Assembly (NCBI RefSeq): GCF_963678635.1
Contig: NC_087064.1
Span: 69,306,123 to 69,370,122 of the forward strand
Direction: 5' to 3'
From: Symsagittifera roscoffensis
Taxonomy: Eukaryota > Xenacoelomorpha > Acoela > Convolutidae
DNA: 64,000 nucleotides
Shown here: positions 11,940-22,863 of the stretch, piece after piece
How the letters are laid out: each line of letters begins with the position of its first letter
Numbering within the stretch: the stretch's first letter is position 1
Program-made: the position numbers and the translations under genes
The notes under the pieces: model-generated
The model's input: the letters and a program-made list of their open reading frames with translations, nothing else
Database searches by the model: none
Told to the model about the DNA's origin: nothing

Positions 11940-12784
11940 TTATAATCCTAATTACGTTATAGGAAATAAGTGTAAAATTGGATCAGCGGATACCCTCTGT
12001 TTTGAGGGTACGTTTTTATTTGAGCAGAGCTTGGAAACAGGTTCTACGGTTTTCTCTCAAGAGGTTAACACGCATCTCGCTTAAGGTAATTTTCGGCTTA
12101 AGAGGGGGCTAAATAGGGGGGAGGTTAGAAGGGGAACTGGTTAAGTTAGAGGTTCGCGGTTGCAAATTGTAAAAAGGGGGGATTTATTATAGTAACTAGA
12201 TAATCGATATCGTCGATTTTGTTTCATTAGTATAATCAGAGTCTAGGAAGATACATCTCTAGACCCAAAACGAGAGTTGCAACGCGAAGATATCTAAATT
12301 TAGATCGAATTAAGGTATGTAACCTGGTAGGATTGGGAGGGGTGATCAGAAATCGACAGTTTTTGAAACCCGAAAGGAGAATACCCCATAAGATTGTTAG
12401 TAGGGGGGAGGAGAACGCGTGACAGTTAGGTACCAGACATTTTTTTTTACGAAAGGACGACATTGGTCACCTTTGAATTTTAGGTAGGTTCATCTTTCTG
12501 TTTTTTATCATTTTCCTTGCTTAAATGTTTAGGTTTTTGCAACTAATTTTTATCGGTTTTTGAAGAACAGGTGATCACCAGACACTTGCTAACAAGTCGT
12601 ATTTCGATTTGCATCGGATTAAAAAAGGAAGGCAATTATAGGCAAGGCTAATAGGTAAAAATTTTGGTCAGTAAGATTGGGTTTGGAGAAGTTTTTAACA
12701 CTACGGCTCAAGTGGTGGTACCGGGGATAGTGATCCAAGTGCCCCAACACCGAAGAAGAAGAGATCCGACTGTCCCAGCACTGG
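11940..12784. other. element 1 leader, non-coding
   Basis: Part of the leader between the 159-bp repeats and the hairpin array. No open frame with a recognisable product. G-rich runs occur at about 12100-12180 and 12330-12415. Nothing else is supportable. Confidence 0.5.
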
Positions 12785-13805
12785 AACGAAGAGGTCTTGG
12801 GACAGTACGAGGAGTCTAAATACTTGAGCAGGCATTCTTGGGACAGTGCGGGGTGTCACAACACTTGAGTGGGAGGTCTTGGGACAGTACAAAATGTCCC
12901 AACACTTGAGTGGAAGGGTCTTGGGACAGTGCGAAGTGTCCCAGCACTTGAGTATACGGCCTTGGGACAGTGCGAGGTCTCCCAACATTAGGTCTTGGGA
13001 CAGTGTGAAGTGTCCCAACACTAGGACGAAGGGTCTTGGGACAGTGCGAAGTGTCCCAACACTTGAGTGGGAGATCTTGGGACAGTGCGAAGTGTCCCAA
13101 CACTTGAGTGGGAGGTCTTGGGACAGTACGAAGTGTCCCAACACTTGAGTGGAAGGGTCGTGGGACAGTGCGAAGTGTCCCAACACTTGAGTGGGAGGTC
13201 TTGGGACAGTACGAAGTGTCCCTACACTTGAGTGGAAGGGTCTTGGGACAATGCGAAATGTCCCAACACTTGAATATAAGGTCTTGGGACACTGCGAGGT
13301 GTCCCAACACTAGGTCATGGGACAGTGTGAAGTGTCCCAACACTAGGACGAAGTGTCCCAACGCTTAAGTTGGTGCTCTTGGGACAGTGCGAGGTGTCCC
13401 AACGCTAGAACGAAGTGTCCCAACGCTTAAGTTGGTGCTCTTGGGACAGTGCGAGGTGTCCCAACACAGTGCGAGGTGTCCCAACACTTTGAGGTCTTGG
13501 GACAGCGTGAGGTGTCCCATTACTAGGTCTTGGGACAGTGCGAAGTGTCCCAACGCTTGATTGCGTGGTCTTGGACAGTGCGAAGTGTCCCAACACTTGA
13601 GTGTAAGGTCTTGGGACAGTATGAAGCGTCCCAACACACTTTCTTGGGACAGTGTGAAGTGTCCCAACACTAGGACAAGGGGTCTTGGGACAGTGCGAAG
13701 TGTCTTAACACTCGAGTTTAAGCGTGAAGTGTCCCAACTTTCGAGTTTAAGCGTGAAGTGTCCCAAAACTTGAACGAGAGGTCTTGGCTAACACTTGAGT
13801 AAAAC
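12785..13805 (+). repeat. array of ~24 short hairpin repeats in the element 1 leader
   Basis: Tandem array with a unit of roughly 33-43 bp, typically cttgggacagtgcgaag followed by tgtcccaacacttgagt and a short variable tail. Each full unit holds a near-perfect inverted repeat, TTGGGACA / TGTCCCAA, around an 8-base loop, so transcripts can fold into a string of stem-loops. About 24 units can be counted between 12785 and 13805. Most variation is in the tail (actaggacgaagg, acttgagtggaag, acttgagtgtaag). Compensating changes are not obvious, but the arms are among the best-kept parts. At 13313-13495 a longer ~62-bp unit with half-units is repeated. The array lies between the PBS and gag. Long minus-strand frames across it are a by-product of the repeat. 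Confidence 0.9.
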
Positions 13806-13980
13806 AACCAGGAACCACTAAGAACGAACAAAAACAGCTTAAGCCTACACTATAAAGATTAAGACTCGAATGATATTTTATTAAGAGAATTAGTAATATT
13901 TTTTTAAGATTTTTTAAACTTTAGAATAGAAACTTGTAAATATTAATATTGTAAATAAAAAAAAAATGTAAATAAGAATC

Positions 13981-14289
13981 ATGAGGCAAAGTAGGGTACC
14001 GATAGCAGATAAGAGAGTTCAAGAATCAAAGAAAAGTCATAACTCGTCGCAAAGAAGAACAACACTGTCGGATCCGAAAGTAATGAGAAAGAACTTTTCA
14101 GTGAACATGGTCAACACAAGAAGCGCAAAAGAACACAAGACGAAAGAAAGCGCTGTGGAACGACTAACTGTACCTGCAATAGAAAATGATCTTGAGACAC
14201 CAGATCAGAGTGTTGACGAGGTGCAAAGGAAAATAACGGAATCAACACCAATGCCAAATGTGGAAGAACAAGAGAAGAAGACGATATAG
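13981..14289 (+). CDS. element 1 first ORF, unknown, possible Gag N-terminus
   Basis: 102-codon open frame starting at the first ATG after the hairpin array. The product is basic and polar at its N-terminus and acidic at its end, with no hydrophobic segment or known domain. It precedes the Gag-like ORFs and may be the start of the same polyprotein, now cut by a TAG at 14287-14289. Frames in 14290-14650 also show Lys/Glu-rich coding-like sequence with stops, which fits a decayed continuation. Confidence 0.45.
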   Translation: MRQSRVPIADKRVQESKKSHNSSQRRTTLSDPKVMRKNFSVNMVNTRSAKEHKTKESAVERLTVPAIENDLETPDQSVDEVQRKITESTPMPNVEEQEKKTI

Positions 14290-14650
14290 TTTTCACCAAT
14301 TGATACGGTAGACGACATAACAAGCAACACGCCGGAAACGATAAAAGACGGTTCTCAAACCAAAAGAACGTCGTTCACAGAGAGGATTGCAGCGATGGTT
14401 GGAATGAAACCAAGAGAGAAGGAGGAGGTGGTACCAACGACCGAGTAAAGCAAGACATTTGGAACAGTTTCTGCAATAACAACAGAGGCCAAACAAGACG
14501 ATGAGCAGATCAAAAGTGGGGCAACAGCTAACCATGAAAAAACAACTTCTCTTGAGCTGGGCGACTTGATAAAAAATTTAAGTGCATTGAAAAAGATCGA
14601 CAAATACTAAAAATGGAAATACGATACAACAAGAACGAGAACCTGGACAA

Positions 14651-15115
14651 TTGCTTCAACCTGGCAAGGGCGACAAAAGAAATTTTACAGCAGATGTAGA
14701 GGCCACCGACAAAGAGCGTGAGAAACATATCAAAAAGGACATGCTTGAAATGAAGCAACGGTATGACACTTTGAACGAAAAGTTGTGGAAACTAGAGACG
14801 AGAATGGACACAATGAGCAGAGACCAAGCAGAAAGTTCATGTGCCATACAGTCCAAACTGGATGCTCTCTTGAGAAACTCTACAGCACAAGACAAGCTGG
14901 TAGGAGATAGACCAGAGGGCACCAGATTTGAATTAATAGATACGCAACGGGAAAAACGGGAGTCTACACCGTTACCCCGGATTGCAACGGGCACAGGGGC
15001 AGGGGGGTCCAAGACCATCATGAAGGGTAAAAACTCAAATACTACGAATGCACGAGAAGATTTAAGTACAAACTTTAATGTAGCACCTCACGACATGACA
15101 TGGACAAGCACCTGA
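14651..15115 (+). CDS. element 1 Gag N-terminal part, coiled-coil-like
   Basis: 154 codons, highly charged. A helical, heptad-like region lies around LEMKQRYDTLNEKLWKLETR (about residues 36-60), followed by a flexible Ser/Thr/Gly-rich stretch. It ends at a TGA (15113-15115) only one codon before the next ORF's ATG in the same frame, so both were probably one Gag protein now split by a nonsense codon, unless that TGA is read through. Confidence 0.55.
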   Translation: MLQPGKGDKRNFTADVEATDKEREKHIKKDMLEMKQRYDTLNEKLWKLETRMDTMSRDQAESSCAIQSKLDALLRNSTAQDKLVGDRPEGTRFELIDTQREKRESTPLPRIATGTGAGGSKTIMKGKNSNTTNAREDLSTNFNVAPHDMTWTST

Positions 15116-15118
15116 GAG

Positions 15119-15673
15119 ATGATGAACAGGACACTGGAAGCTTTCGCGACAAGGAATACTGACTCGAGTGATAGAGGAAGTGGTAAATCCAGGAAGACCT
15201 TCAAGAAACCCAAAGAGTTCAAAGAAAACTCGGATGGCTGCATTGACACATGGGTGGAAGTCATGAGACTACACTTAGAGCAGGACAACTTGAATGACAA
15301 AAGGCAGGCCTGCACAGCAATACTGAGCAATCTGGAGGGCACAACGTTGAAATGCGTAGTGGCGAAGAAGGAAGAGGAACGTGATACGGCAGACAAGATA
15401 TTCGAAATACTGTTGAATCGATTCGGATCAGGGATGAAGGGCCACCAAGCGATGATGAGATTTGAAAAAAGAAGACAGAGGGACGACGAGTCAATCGATC
15501 GGGTCCTGGATGATCTTGAGAGCCTGAGAAGAAGGAGTGATCCGGAAGAATCGACAAACAGCAGAAATTTCAGCATCACCTCGAAGTTCATCGACGGGGT
15601 AAAAAGTGACGACTTGAGAAAGATGTTGGCAATACACTTTCAAAAGATAATGCACCAACCCCGGAAGAGATGA
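15119..15673 (+). CDS. element 1 Gag capsid-like domain
   Basis: 184 codons. The segment from CIDTWVEVMRLHLEQDNL through LSNLEGTTLKCVV, KIFEILLNRFGSG and KFIDGVKSDDLRKML has the helix pattern and Trp/Leu spacing of Ty3/gypsy Gag capsid (retrotransposon gag type). It is in the same frame as 14651-15115. Near 15645-15655 a one-base shift breaks it: the continuing Gag reads NAPTPEEMRQKSREY in another frame. The ATG at 15119 is therefore probably internal and not a true start. Confidence 0.75.
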   Translation: MMNRTLEAFATRNTDSSDRGSGKSRKTFKKPKEFKENSDGCIDTWVEVMRLHLEQDNLNDKRQACTAILSNLEGTTLKCVVAKKEEERDTADKIFEILLNRFGSGMKGHQAMMRFEKRRQRDDESIDRVLDDLESLRRRSDPEESTNSRNFSITSKFIDGVKSDDLRKMLAIHFQKIMHQPRKR

Positions 15674-16108
15674 GACAGAAGTCAAGGGAGTACATGTTGA
15701 TGAAACCGAAGAAGTACTTGTACTCAGAGGGCAGGAATATGCAAGAGAGGCTAAAAATTAAGATCGTCATGGTACAAGCCGAGAAATGATATGGATAAAC
15801 GCAGGTCATGAGCAAACTGAGGATCAGCGGATCATCACGTGGCGGATTGCACGACATACAAACAAGGCATGAAAATTCTGGAATACGCTCCGGATGAAGA
15901 AGACATGAGCCAAACGGAGAAACACGAGTTCTATAGTGACTCAATCATCAAGATAGGTGCAAGGTGCTTCTCCTGTAAACAAGAGGACAATTTCAGGATG
16001 GACTGTCCGTTATTTTGGGAGGCTGTGAAAAATCAAAATCACCCCAAACACAAATTAGCCCAGGCTGCGGTACAGAATACGAGGAACAGACAGCCGAAAT
16101 CAATTTGA
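15645..16108 (+). pseudogene. element 1 Gag C-terminus with damaged zinc knuckle
   Basis: Out of frame with the capsid ORF. It first reads TPEEMRQKSREYMLMKPKK, then after further shifts a Cys-rich region at 15839-16108 with CFSCKQEDNFRMDC. That is the C-x2-C-x4-x-x4-C spacing of a retroviral zinc knuckle, but Asn stands where His is needed. With this loss and the frameshifts the nucleocapsid part would not work. Confidence 0.6.
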
Positions 16109-17397
16109 AGAGCACGGATGTAGGAAGTGGAGAATTACCAACAAAGACGGTGAAACCAGTAACGCAAGTCGAGAATGCCATGGAGTCCGAGACTGGGAAT
16201 TCACTGGAGATAAACTACGAGAAAGCTGCTACAGAAGCCATCAACAAAGTGAAGCAAGAGATGGCTACAAAATAGATCGAGCAACGATTGAGGCAGGAGA
16301 TAGAAAGGCAGAAATTGAATGAGACACTGTTCAGAACACTCCCGGTGCCAGAGGCCACGGAGAGTGCAACAAACGGTGGTAATTGCAACACTCTAAAGAT
16401 GGTGACGGGAAAACCATTTGGCACAACGAAAATTGGAGTGAGAATAATGTCGATAATCACAGTGGGCGGTCACGAAGTAACAAGAAAACTGAGTGAACCG
16501 AGCGATCAGACGATAATGCACATCGATGTGTACGCAGATTACTTGAGTGCAGTAAGCCCGCAAACATCTTCTAGAGCCGTGAGAGCGCTCTTCAAAAGGG
16601 GTAGCAGCAAATCAATTCGCGTCGACAATAGGTACACGGAAGCATATGGTCCACATGAAAGGATGCTAAACATAGATGGAATAAACATCTACACGAAGAC
16701 AATGATAACATGTGACGAAGAACTAGTGGGACAAATCTACGTGGCTAGAGAAGAACTGAAAGTGAGATCGATTGGACATTGTGCCATGTTGCAAGAAGAT
16801 GCGATGCATATAGGGACGGAAGCGGACGTATCTGGGCATGTACTAGACATACGTGAAAAGAAGACTCAATTGCGTGGGTTATTGGATACAGGAGCAGTCT
16901 TGAGCGTCATACCAATCGAAACATGGAACAAGATGGGCTTCGACAAAGATGACTTGATAGATTCGAGAATACGGCTGTCAGCAGCAAACAAAGGAGCGCT
17001 GCGGGTACTAGGCAGAACACCAATAATAGCCCGAAACTTTGGGAAACGCAATTTGTGGATGAGCTTCCTCGTAGTGGAGAATCTAGATGAGTCTGACCAA
17101 TTTTTTTTAGGCAGAGACTTCATCAGGAATCTCGATATAACAATTGATCTAAGCAATGCGATGTTCAGGATTCGGAACCCGGAAATGAAGTACGTATTTA
17201 AACCGGTAAATTTAATAATAGCGAATGAGAACAAAGCACCGGTATTCTTGAGTAGGAGGGTAAGACTGAAAGCGAACGAAGCGCCAATAGTAAGCTTGCG
17301 GATGAAAAATTATAATGAACTAAGCGACAACAAGCAAGTATGCGTAGTCCCAAATCCAAATAGTCAAAGTGCTGCTATTTTAGGAAGATCCTTCTAG
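16015..17397 (+). pseudogene. element 1 aspartic protease region of Pol
   Basis: One frame from 16015 to 17397 interrupted by a TAG at 16273-16275; the longest piece, 16288-17397, has 369 codons. The retropepsin active site is LLDTGAVLSVIP (Asp at 16885-16887). Later come the second conserved block FLGRDFIRNLDITID and the hydrophobic strands expected of a retropepsin. It would cut the Gag-Pol polyprotein. The upstream part is helical and Glu/Lys-rich. The following RT starts in another frame. Confidence 0.8.
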
Positions 17398-17710
17398 ATA
17401 ACCAAGAGCGCCCTCTGTGTCAGTGTCAGTGTCTTGTTGAACACCCTTGATATACCTATCACGTTCCAGGGGGAAAGGAAGTTGGGATACGCTCTACCTG
17501 TGAAAATTCGATACGAAATGACTGAAAATGTAAAAGAAAATGAAGTTATTGATTGTCCTAATCATAGGGATAAGATTTGTATATTGAGAAGATTGAAGAA
17601 AATAAAATATTCATCAGGTCTTGTGAAATAGCTTAAGTCAGAGACAGAAGATGAATTTTCGAGCTGTTCGAATGTTCTGGAAGGACCCACACTAGAGGAA
17701 TTGGAAAGGG

Positions 17711-19734
17711 ATAAACCGGTTTTTACCAGAAATAGAGCACTTGAGGGGCAAGTTGACGGACAAACAGCGCGAAGCCATCAAGGACGTACTAGATCGTCAC
17801 GAAGACGTTTTTTCAAAATATAAAGCAGACATCGGATGTTGTAACTTTGTTGAACACGAAATAGAGCTTGAAGACTCGGCGGTAACACACAGGGAGGGGG
17901 GAGGCGTATGACCCCTAACAAATCGGATGCATGTAGAAAAGAAATTGAAACCCTACTGGAGTATGATATGATAGAACAAACCAAATCACTGTGGGCGTGT
18001 GGAGTAGTGATGGCTAAGAAGAAAGGCGACCAACTAAGGTTTTGTTGTGACTTTCGATATCTGAACCCCGTCACGGTGAAGGATGCCTATCCCATACCTA
18101 GTATTGATCAGAGCCTCTCAAAATTAGGGGACGCAAAATTTTTTACAACTCTTGATTTAGGTTCGGCTTTTTGGCAGGTCCCACTGAGGAAGCAGGGCAG
18201 GCAGAAAACAGGGTTTGCTTGTGAGCTAGGGCTGTTTCAGTGGAAGGGGATGCCCTTTGGCCTTTGCAACGCCACGGCTACGTTTCAACGATTGCTGGCA
18301 CACGCATTGACGAGTGTAACGAACAAATATAACAACCTGGTGATGTGCTACGTGAACGACGTGGTAATAGCGACACCTATATTAGAGGACCACATCGAGC
18401 GACTAGATGAGGTGTTCGCTTGTATGAAAAGAGCAGGACTAAAATGCAAGCCATTGAAGTGCGAGATACTCAAGGAATCAATTAAATACCTGGGGAGGAA
18501 GGTGGATAAACATGGCATCAGACCAGACCCAGACGCAGTAGAAGCTAAGCTGAATTGGAAATCGTCAAAAACGGAGCATCAACTGATGACCTTCTTGAGT
18601 TTTGCGAAATTTTACAGGGAATTCATTAAGGGCTATGCGGAAAAAGTGTACCCGATGCAACAACTCATGAGGCACAAAGGTAAGAAATTCATGTGGAACA
18701 ACGCAGCGCAAGAGTTATTCCAGAGGATAAAGAAAGAGTTGTGTGAAGCACCTGTGCTAGGTATGCCGACAGATAAAGGGATGTACGTGCTGGATACGGA
18801 TGCGTCGATGGTAGCGATCTCGGGCATACTCCATCAAGAGCAGGAAAGGAACGGGAAGACAGTCGTGAGACCGATAGCATGCGGGAGCAAATTCTTGAGT
18901 GATACAGAAATGAAGTACGGCGCGCCCAAGGCAGAAATGATTGCGGTTATCACCTTTGCTGAGAAAAACAGGGCGTACCTAGGTAGCGAGCCATTCAAGT
19001 TACGGGTCGACAAAAGAGCACTAAGCTGGTTGAAAACGTACTCAATGGATCAGAGCTACATTAGGAGATGGATAGTTCGCTTGGATGGCTACAATATGAT
19101 CATTGAACACAGAACAAGGGACAAACATCAAAATGCCGATACCTTGAGTAAGAAGACGGAATTCTACGAAAGACAGGAACAAAGGGAGGCGGACAAGCCA
19201 GAAATCAAAGATGGCTTCTCTTTTATTGACAAAGAAACATACGACAGCCTTCCACTCACAAGATGGCTCGACAAGTCAGGTAAACCAATAGAAGATTATC
19301 CCGAATTGCCAGAAGAGCGGCCAGAGAGAACAATCTTGAAGAGAAACGGAGTGATGCCAATGAAAGTAATGCTCAAGTCAAAAATATTGAGGGAAACACT
19401 AAAAGCGAAAGATTACGATATCAGACAGGTAGAGGAGGGAAGTGCGAAGATAGGTGAGGACCTGAAGAGATTACTTGAGATTCTAGCAGAAGAAAGACCC
19501 ATTTTCCAGACCAATGATAGAGACGAACCAGAAATCTCAATACTGAGAAGAGGTGAGGCAGCGTATGGCGAGGACTCGTTGAAAGAAAAGCAATTCGATG
19601 GCAACGATGTCATGCAGTCACTAGTAGAGAAGATCCCGGAAGAGATACTAAGGCGGAACATGGTTCGAAAGAATAAAGTGACATTTAACGAGGAGGCTGA
19701 ACTTCTTGGATTGGGTCGAGAGTCTGGGGAGTAG
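17711..19734 (+). pseudogene. element 1 reverse transcriptase and RNase H
   Basis: The N-terminal part (17711-17907, with REAIKDVLDRHEDVFSKYKA) is in a different frame from the main 608-codon piece at 17908-19734; the shift lies in a G run at 17891-17905. RT blocks: QLRFCCDFRYLNPVT, TTLDLGSAFWQVPL (first Asp kept), FGLCNATATFQRL, and CYVNDVVIAT. The last should be YxDD: codon 18355-18357 is AAC, so the first catalytic Asp is Asn. RNase H follows with YVLDTDAS, KAEMIAV and QNADTLSKK, where its acidic residues are present. The same frame continues past TAG at 19732-19734. Enzymatically dead as read. Confidence 0.88.
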
Positions 19735-20494
19735 GCCACATCGGAAGAAGATGATGAAGAAGAGAAATTGCCCGGGGAGTCCGATGAATGGGATGAAGAC
19801 TCAGAGAAGAGCAGCAATGATCAGGATAGTCTATGCATGATATTGGCAGAAGAGAAAATGAGGCACCATGACAGGGAACAACAAACTGACCCTTCCTCAT
19901 GAACATACAATCTGGATCAGCAAGAGGTGTGTGGAGGTGAAGAACTTCAGAAAATTGCAGTATCAAGGAAACCGTTCAGGGAGCTATCGTGCAATTCAAT
20001 TGTCAGAACAAACCTGGTACCTGATGATGACAGGAAGATCTTAAGAAGAATAGTTTGCGTCAAACTGAAGGATGATATCTACAGTCCCGGAGAAATGAAT
20101 GGTCAAATAATGGCATTGAAGGAACACGTCAAGGCGAGATACAGGATCTCAGATATGATACGAGCTCAGAAGAATGACAAGATGACGAGCAACCTCTCCG
20201 AGTGGATTCAAACAGGAGTCAAAGAGAAAGGGGATCTGTAGGAAGACAGTTACAAAACCTTGAGCCAGTTCTACAAGGAGAGAAAAGATTTACTCTATCA
20301 CACAGCTGATGGTGTGGTAGCCTGCAGAAGAAAAGATGAGGAGAAGATTCTACACAGGCACAACCTCATTATACTACCACAGCTGTACCAGACAGAAGTG
20401 TTATTCAGATCGCACGACCAGATGGGACATCAGGGATAGACAAAGTACAACAAAGAACACTACACATGTTTGACTGGCCAGGGTTAAGAAAGGC
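19735..20494 (+). pseudogene. element 1 Pol linker between RNase H and integrase
   Basis: Continues the RT frame with several nonsense codons (19732, about 19900, 20239, about 20437). The acidic stretch SEEDDEEEKLPGESDEWDED is followed by a region ending in LYHTADGVVACRRKDEEKIL, LPQLYQTEVLFRSHDQMGHQ, which is the usual lead-in to the zinc-binding N-terminus of a gypsy integrase (H-x-x-x-x-G-H type). The Cys pair is lost in frameshifts near 20465-20520. Confidence 0.6.
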
Positions 20495-21408
20495 TTGCGA
20501 GAGGTGGGTGAACGTATGCCTGGCGTGTTACAAGTGAAAGATCCAAGAAAAATGAAGTTCCCACTCAAGTCCGCGGAGAGCTCGGAGTTTAACGAAGTCG
20601 TGCAGATAAACAATCAGAAGATCTGCATGACAGACTTGGGATATAATCAAATACTGGTTAAAATAGATCACTTTACGAAGTTGGCAGAAGCGGAGGAGAT
20701 TTGTGACCATTTGATAACAAATTGGATATCACGATATGGTTTTCCGATGACATTCCAGTCGGACAACGGGAAAGCCTTCGTTGGGGACTTTACAAAAGAG
20801 TTGATGAGGAGATCGCACATTGCTCAAGCCAACTCAATTACTTACCATCCCCTTTTTAACGGACTAGTTGAGAGACAAAACAGAACGCTGGTGAACATGC
20901 TCAGGGTGTATTGCTCGAGATATATGACAGACTGGGATAAATATCTGCCGCAAGTGGTAGGGGCGTATAACAGCACGCAACTTTCGACAACAGGAATTAG
21001 TCGCTTCATGATGTTGACAAGCAGGGAAAGAGCGATACACAAACGAGGCAGCGGAAGAAGTATGAGAAGATAATTCAAGCGAAACCGTATGCAGTGGGAC
21101 AAAATGTCTTGGTCTTCCAGAATATCATACCTCCGAAGGTGACGAAAAAGCTACTAAAGAATTGGCGAAGACCGTTCAAGATAACGGAGGTACATCAGCA
21201 GGGACGGTTCTACCGCTTGAGTACAGGGCGTGCAGCGCACTATGAAAATCTGAAACCTCATGTCCCATCTCCGGAAGACTGGTGTGTAACGCAGAACATG
21301 GAAGGACTTGAGTACCTATTGGTAGAACCAGCATGCGAAGTGAACGAGAAAGGCACCAGAGAGAAGAATGATGGCACCGAGGACGTGAGCATGGATGATA
21401 ATAAATAG
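20495..21408 (+). pseudogene. element 1 integrase, deleted and frameshifted
   Basis: The catalytic core is recognisable in 20495-21073: FNEVVQINNQKICMTD, VKIDHFTKLAEAEEICDHL, FQSDNGKAFVGDF (second Asp) and NGLVERQNRTL (Glu). At the site of the first catalytic Asp the copy reads INNQ. About ten residues seem missing after HFTKLAEA. After SRERAI a larger deletion joins to the C-terminal domain at 21094-21408 (VFQNIIPPKVTKKLLKNWRR then PFKITEV, a GPY/F-like module). It would insert cDNA in the host genome if intact; this copy could not. Confidence 0.8.
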
Positions 21409-22416
21409 ATGCAGAATCGGAGAGGGAATCTTTGCGGAAGAAGATTGGAATGATCCAGAGCAAAATGATGTGCCGAAATGGACGGAACCAGACTTGCCGA
21501 GGACAGCAGAAACAAGGACTGGCAATCGTAAGCGGACAGGCATGAGATACAACAGGTACGGGGATGACTTCTTGATTGACAAAATACAACCTGATGAGAT
21601 AGGCGAAAAGTTAGTGAGTGCGGGCGAACTGGTGGCCGATGATGAATGGCAGGTCATCAACAACAGCGAGCACTACTTACAGAAGGATTACTCGATTCCA
21701 GAATGAGAAACAGATCTGGAGCAGAGCGAGATAGAAAAGAGGTAAAACACAAACTCGAGGATACTGGAATGGATCGTGATCTCAAGGACAAGGGAGAGGA
21801 AGAGCAAAGTATCCAGCAGGTCGACGTGTCAGCGGAAAAACATGTTAAAACGAAGGACCCGCTCTTTGGTTGGACAGCAACCGACCGGCCACTCGAGGTA
21901 CCACCAGACAATTTAGACTCGGCATCATCGAGTGGACGTCGATAAATATTTTTGTCCGGAAGTGGGGGTTACACACAGCGGAAATTTGATGATAAAGAAG
22001 CTCAGGGAAGTGCGAGAGACCAGCGGGATGGAATTGGATCGGGAGGAAGCTGAGCCTAGCATAGGTCGAAATTTCAAGACACAATTTGAAATACCCAATG
22101 AATATTCAGAGAATATCCTGATCACGGACAGCGATTTCATCTTGTCAAACAGGGTAGCGCGATCTGCATAACGGCAAACATGAGCTTCGAAACGAGACTA
22201 GAGGCCGACTTTAAGAGAAAATATCAGAACGTGAGTGACTTCATTGTCGAAAGAGGGATCATGGAGGTCTCGATGCCGGTCTATGACCCAAACAGGGGCA
22301 AGTTGAACCCTAGGGAATTATATGCCATCCTACACGTGGTCTTTGCAGAAACGGAGATAACGGTACACCTACAAAAGAGACACTTATTGAGTATCGCCTG
22401 CGTTTCGAGCGGATAG
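21395..22416 (+). pseudogene. element 1 Pol tail and following fragments, unknown
   Basis: Overlapping pieces in three frames (21395-21706, 21646-21945, 21932-22171, 22180-22416). They are charged and lack a known domain. The first, with GMRYNRYGDDFLIDKIQPDE, looks like the polar tail of the Pol polyprotein. The last, starting MSFETRLEADFKRKYQNVSD and carrying FIVERGIMEVSMPVYDP, has a good start context and might be the beginning of a separate small protein. Function unknown. Confidence 0.4.
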
Positions 22417-22863
22417 GGAGGTCTCGAGTTGTGTAAAAGGGGGGCACGAGTTAAGTACAAGGGAGCGCGAGTCAGTTAGACGGATTTTAATGTAATTGGC
22501 ATGACATTAAATCTTAGAGAACTAATGGTGCTAAAACATGGAATTAATCTGCATGCTCTTAAAATCACTAATTGGATTTTTTTAACAAGTAATTGGTGGG
22601 ATAATGTTTTAAAAATAATAATGGGGAGGCTTAGGCTAGGCACAGAACATCTCGGTCTAAAGACTGGGTTTTATTTTCAGATTGATTTGCAAAATTGAGT
22701 TGACGACCTAGCCACACTCATTTAAAAAGAAGAAAAAAGATCTTGAGCAAGTTCACAATCAGCAGCATTGAGGGGTAACATTTCTCAAGTTTAACTGGTA
22801 AGGTATTTCTCAAGTTGGTTGACACGTGAGATCATCTGAAGATAGTGACGATGGCGGAAATCT
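22417..22863. other. element 1 spacer between Pol and accessory region
   Basis: Non-coding-looking stretch with a G-rich patch near 22430-22460. A 65-codon frame at 22501-22698 has no recognisable feature. It separates the Pol remnants from the accessory ORFs and could hold an internal promoter or splice acceptor; nothing specific is visible. Confidence 0.4.

Noticed and set aside
12701-13766. Long minus- and plus-strand ORFs of 100-181 codons (LGHFALSQ-type repeats)
   Set aside because: They are translations of the hairpin repeat in several frames at once, with no independent coding signal.
12785-13805. CRISPR array
   Set aside because: Intervening tails are themselves repeats, the unit length drifts, there are no cas genes, and the context is a eukaryotic LTR element.
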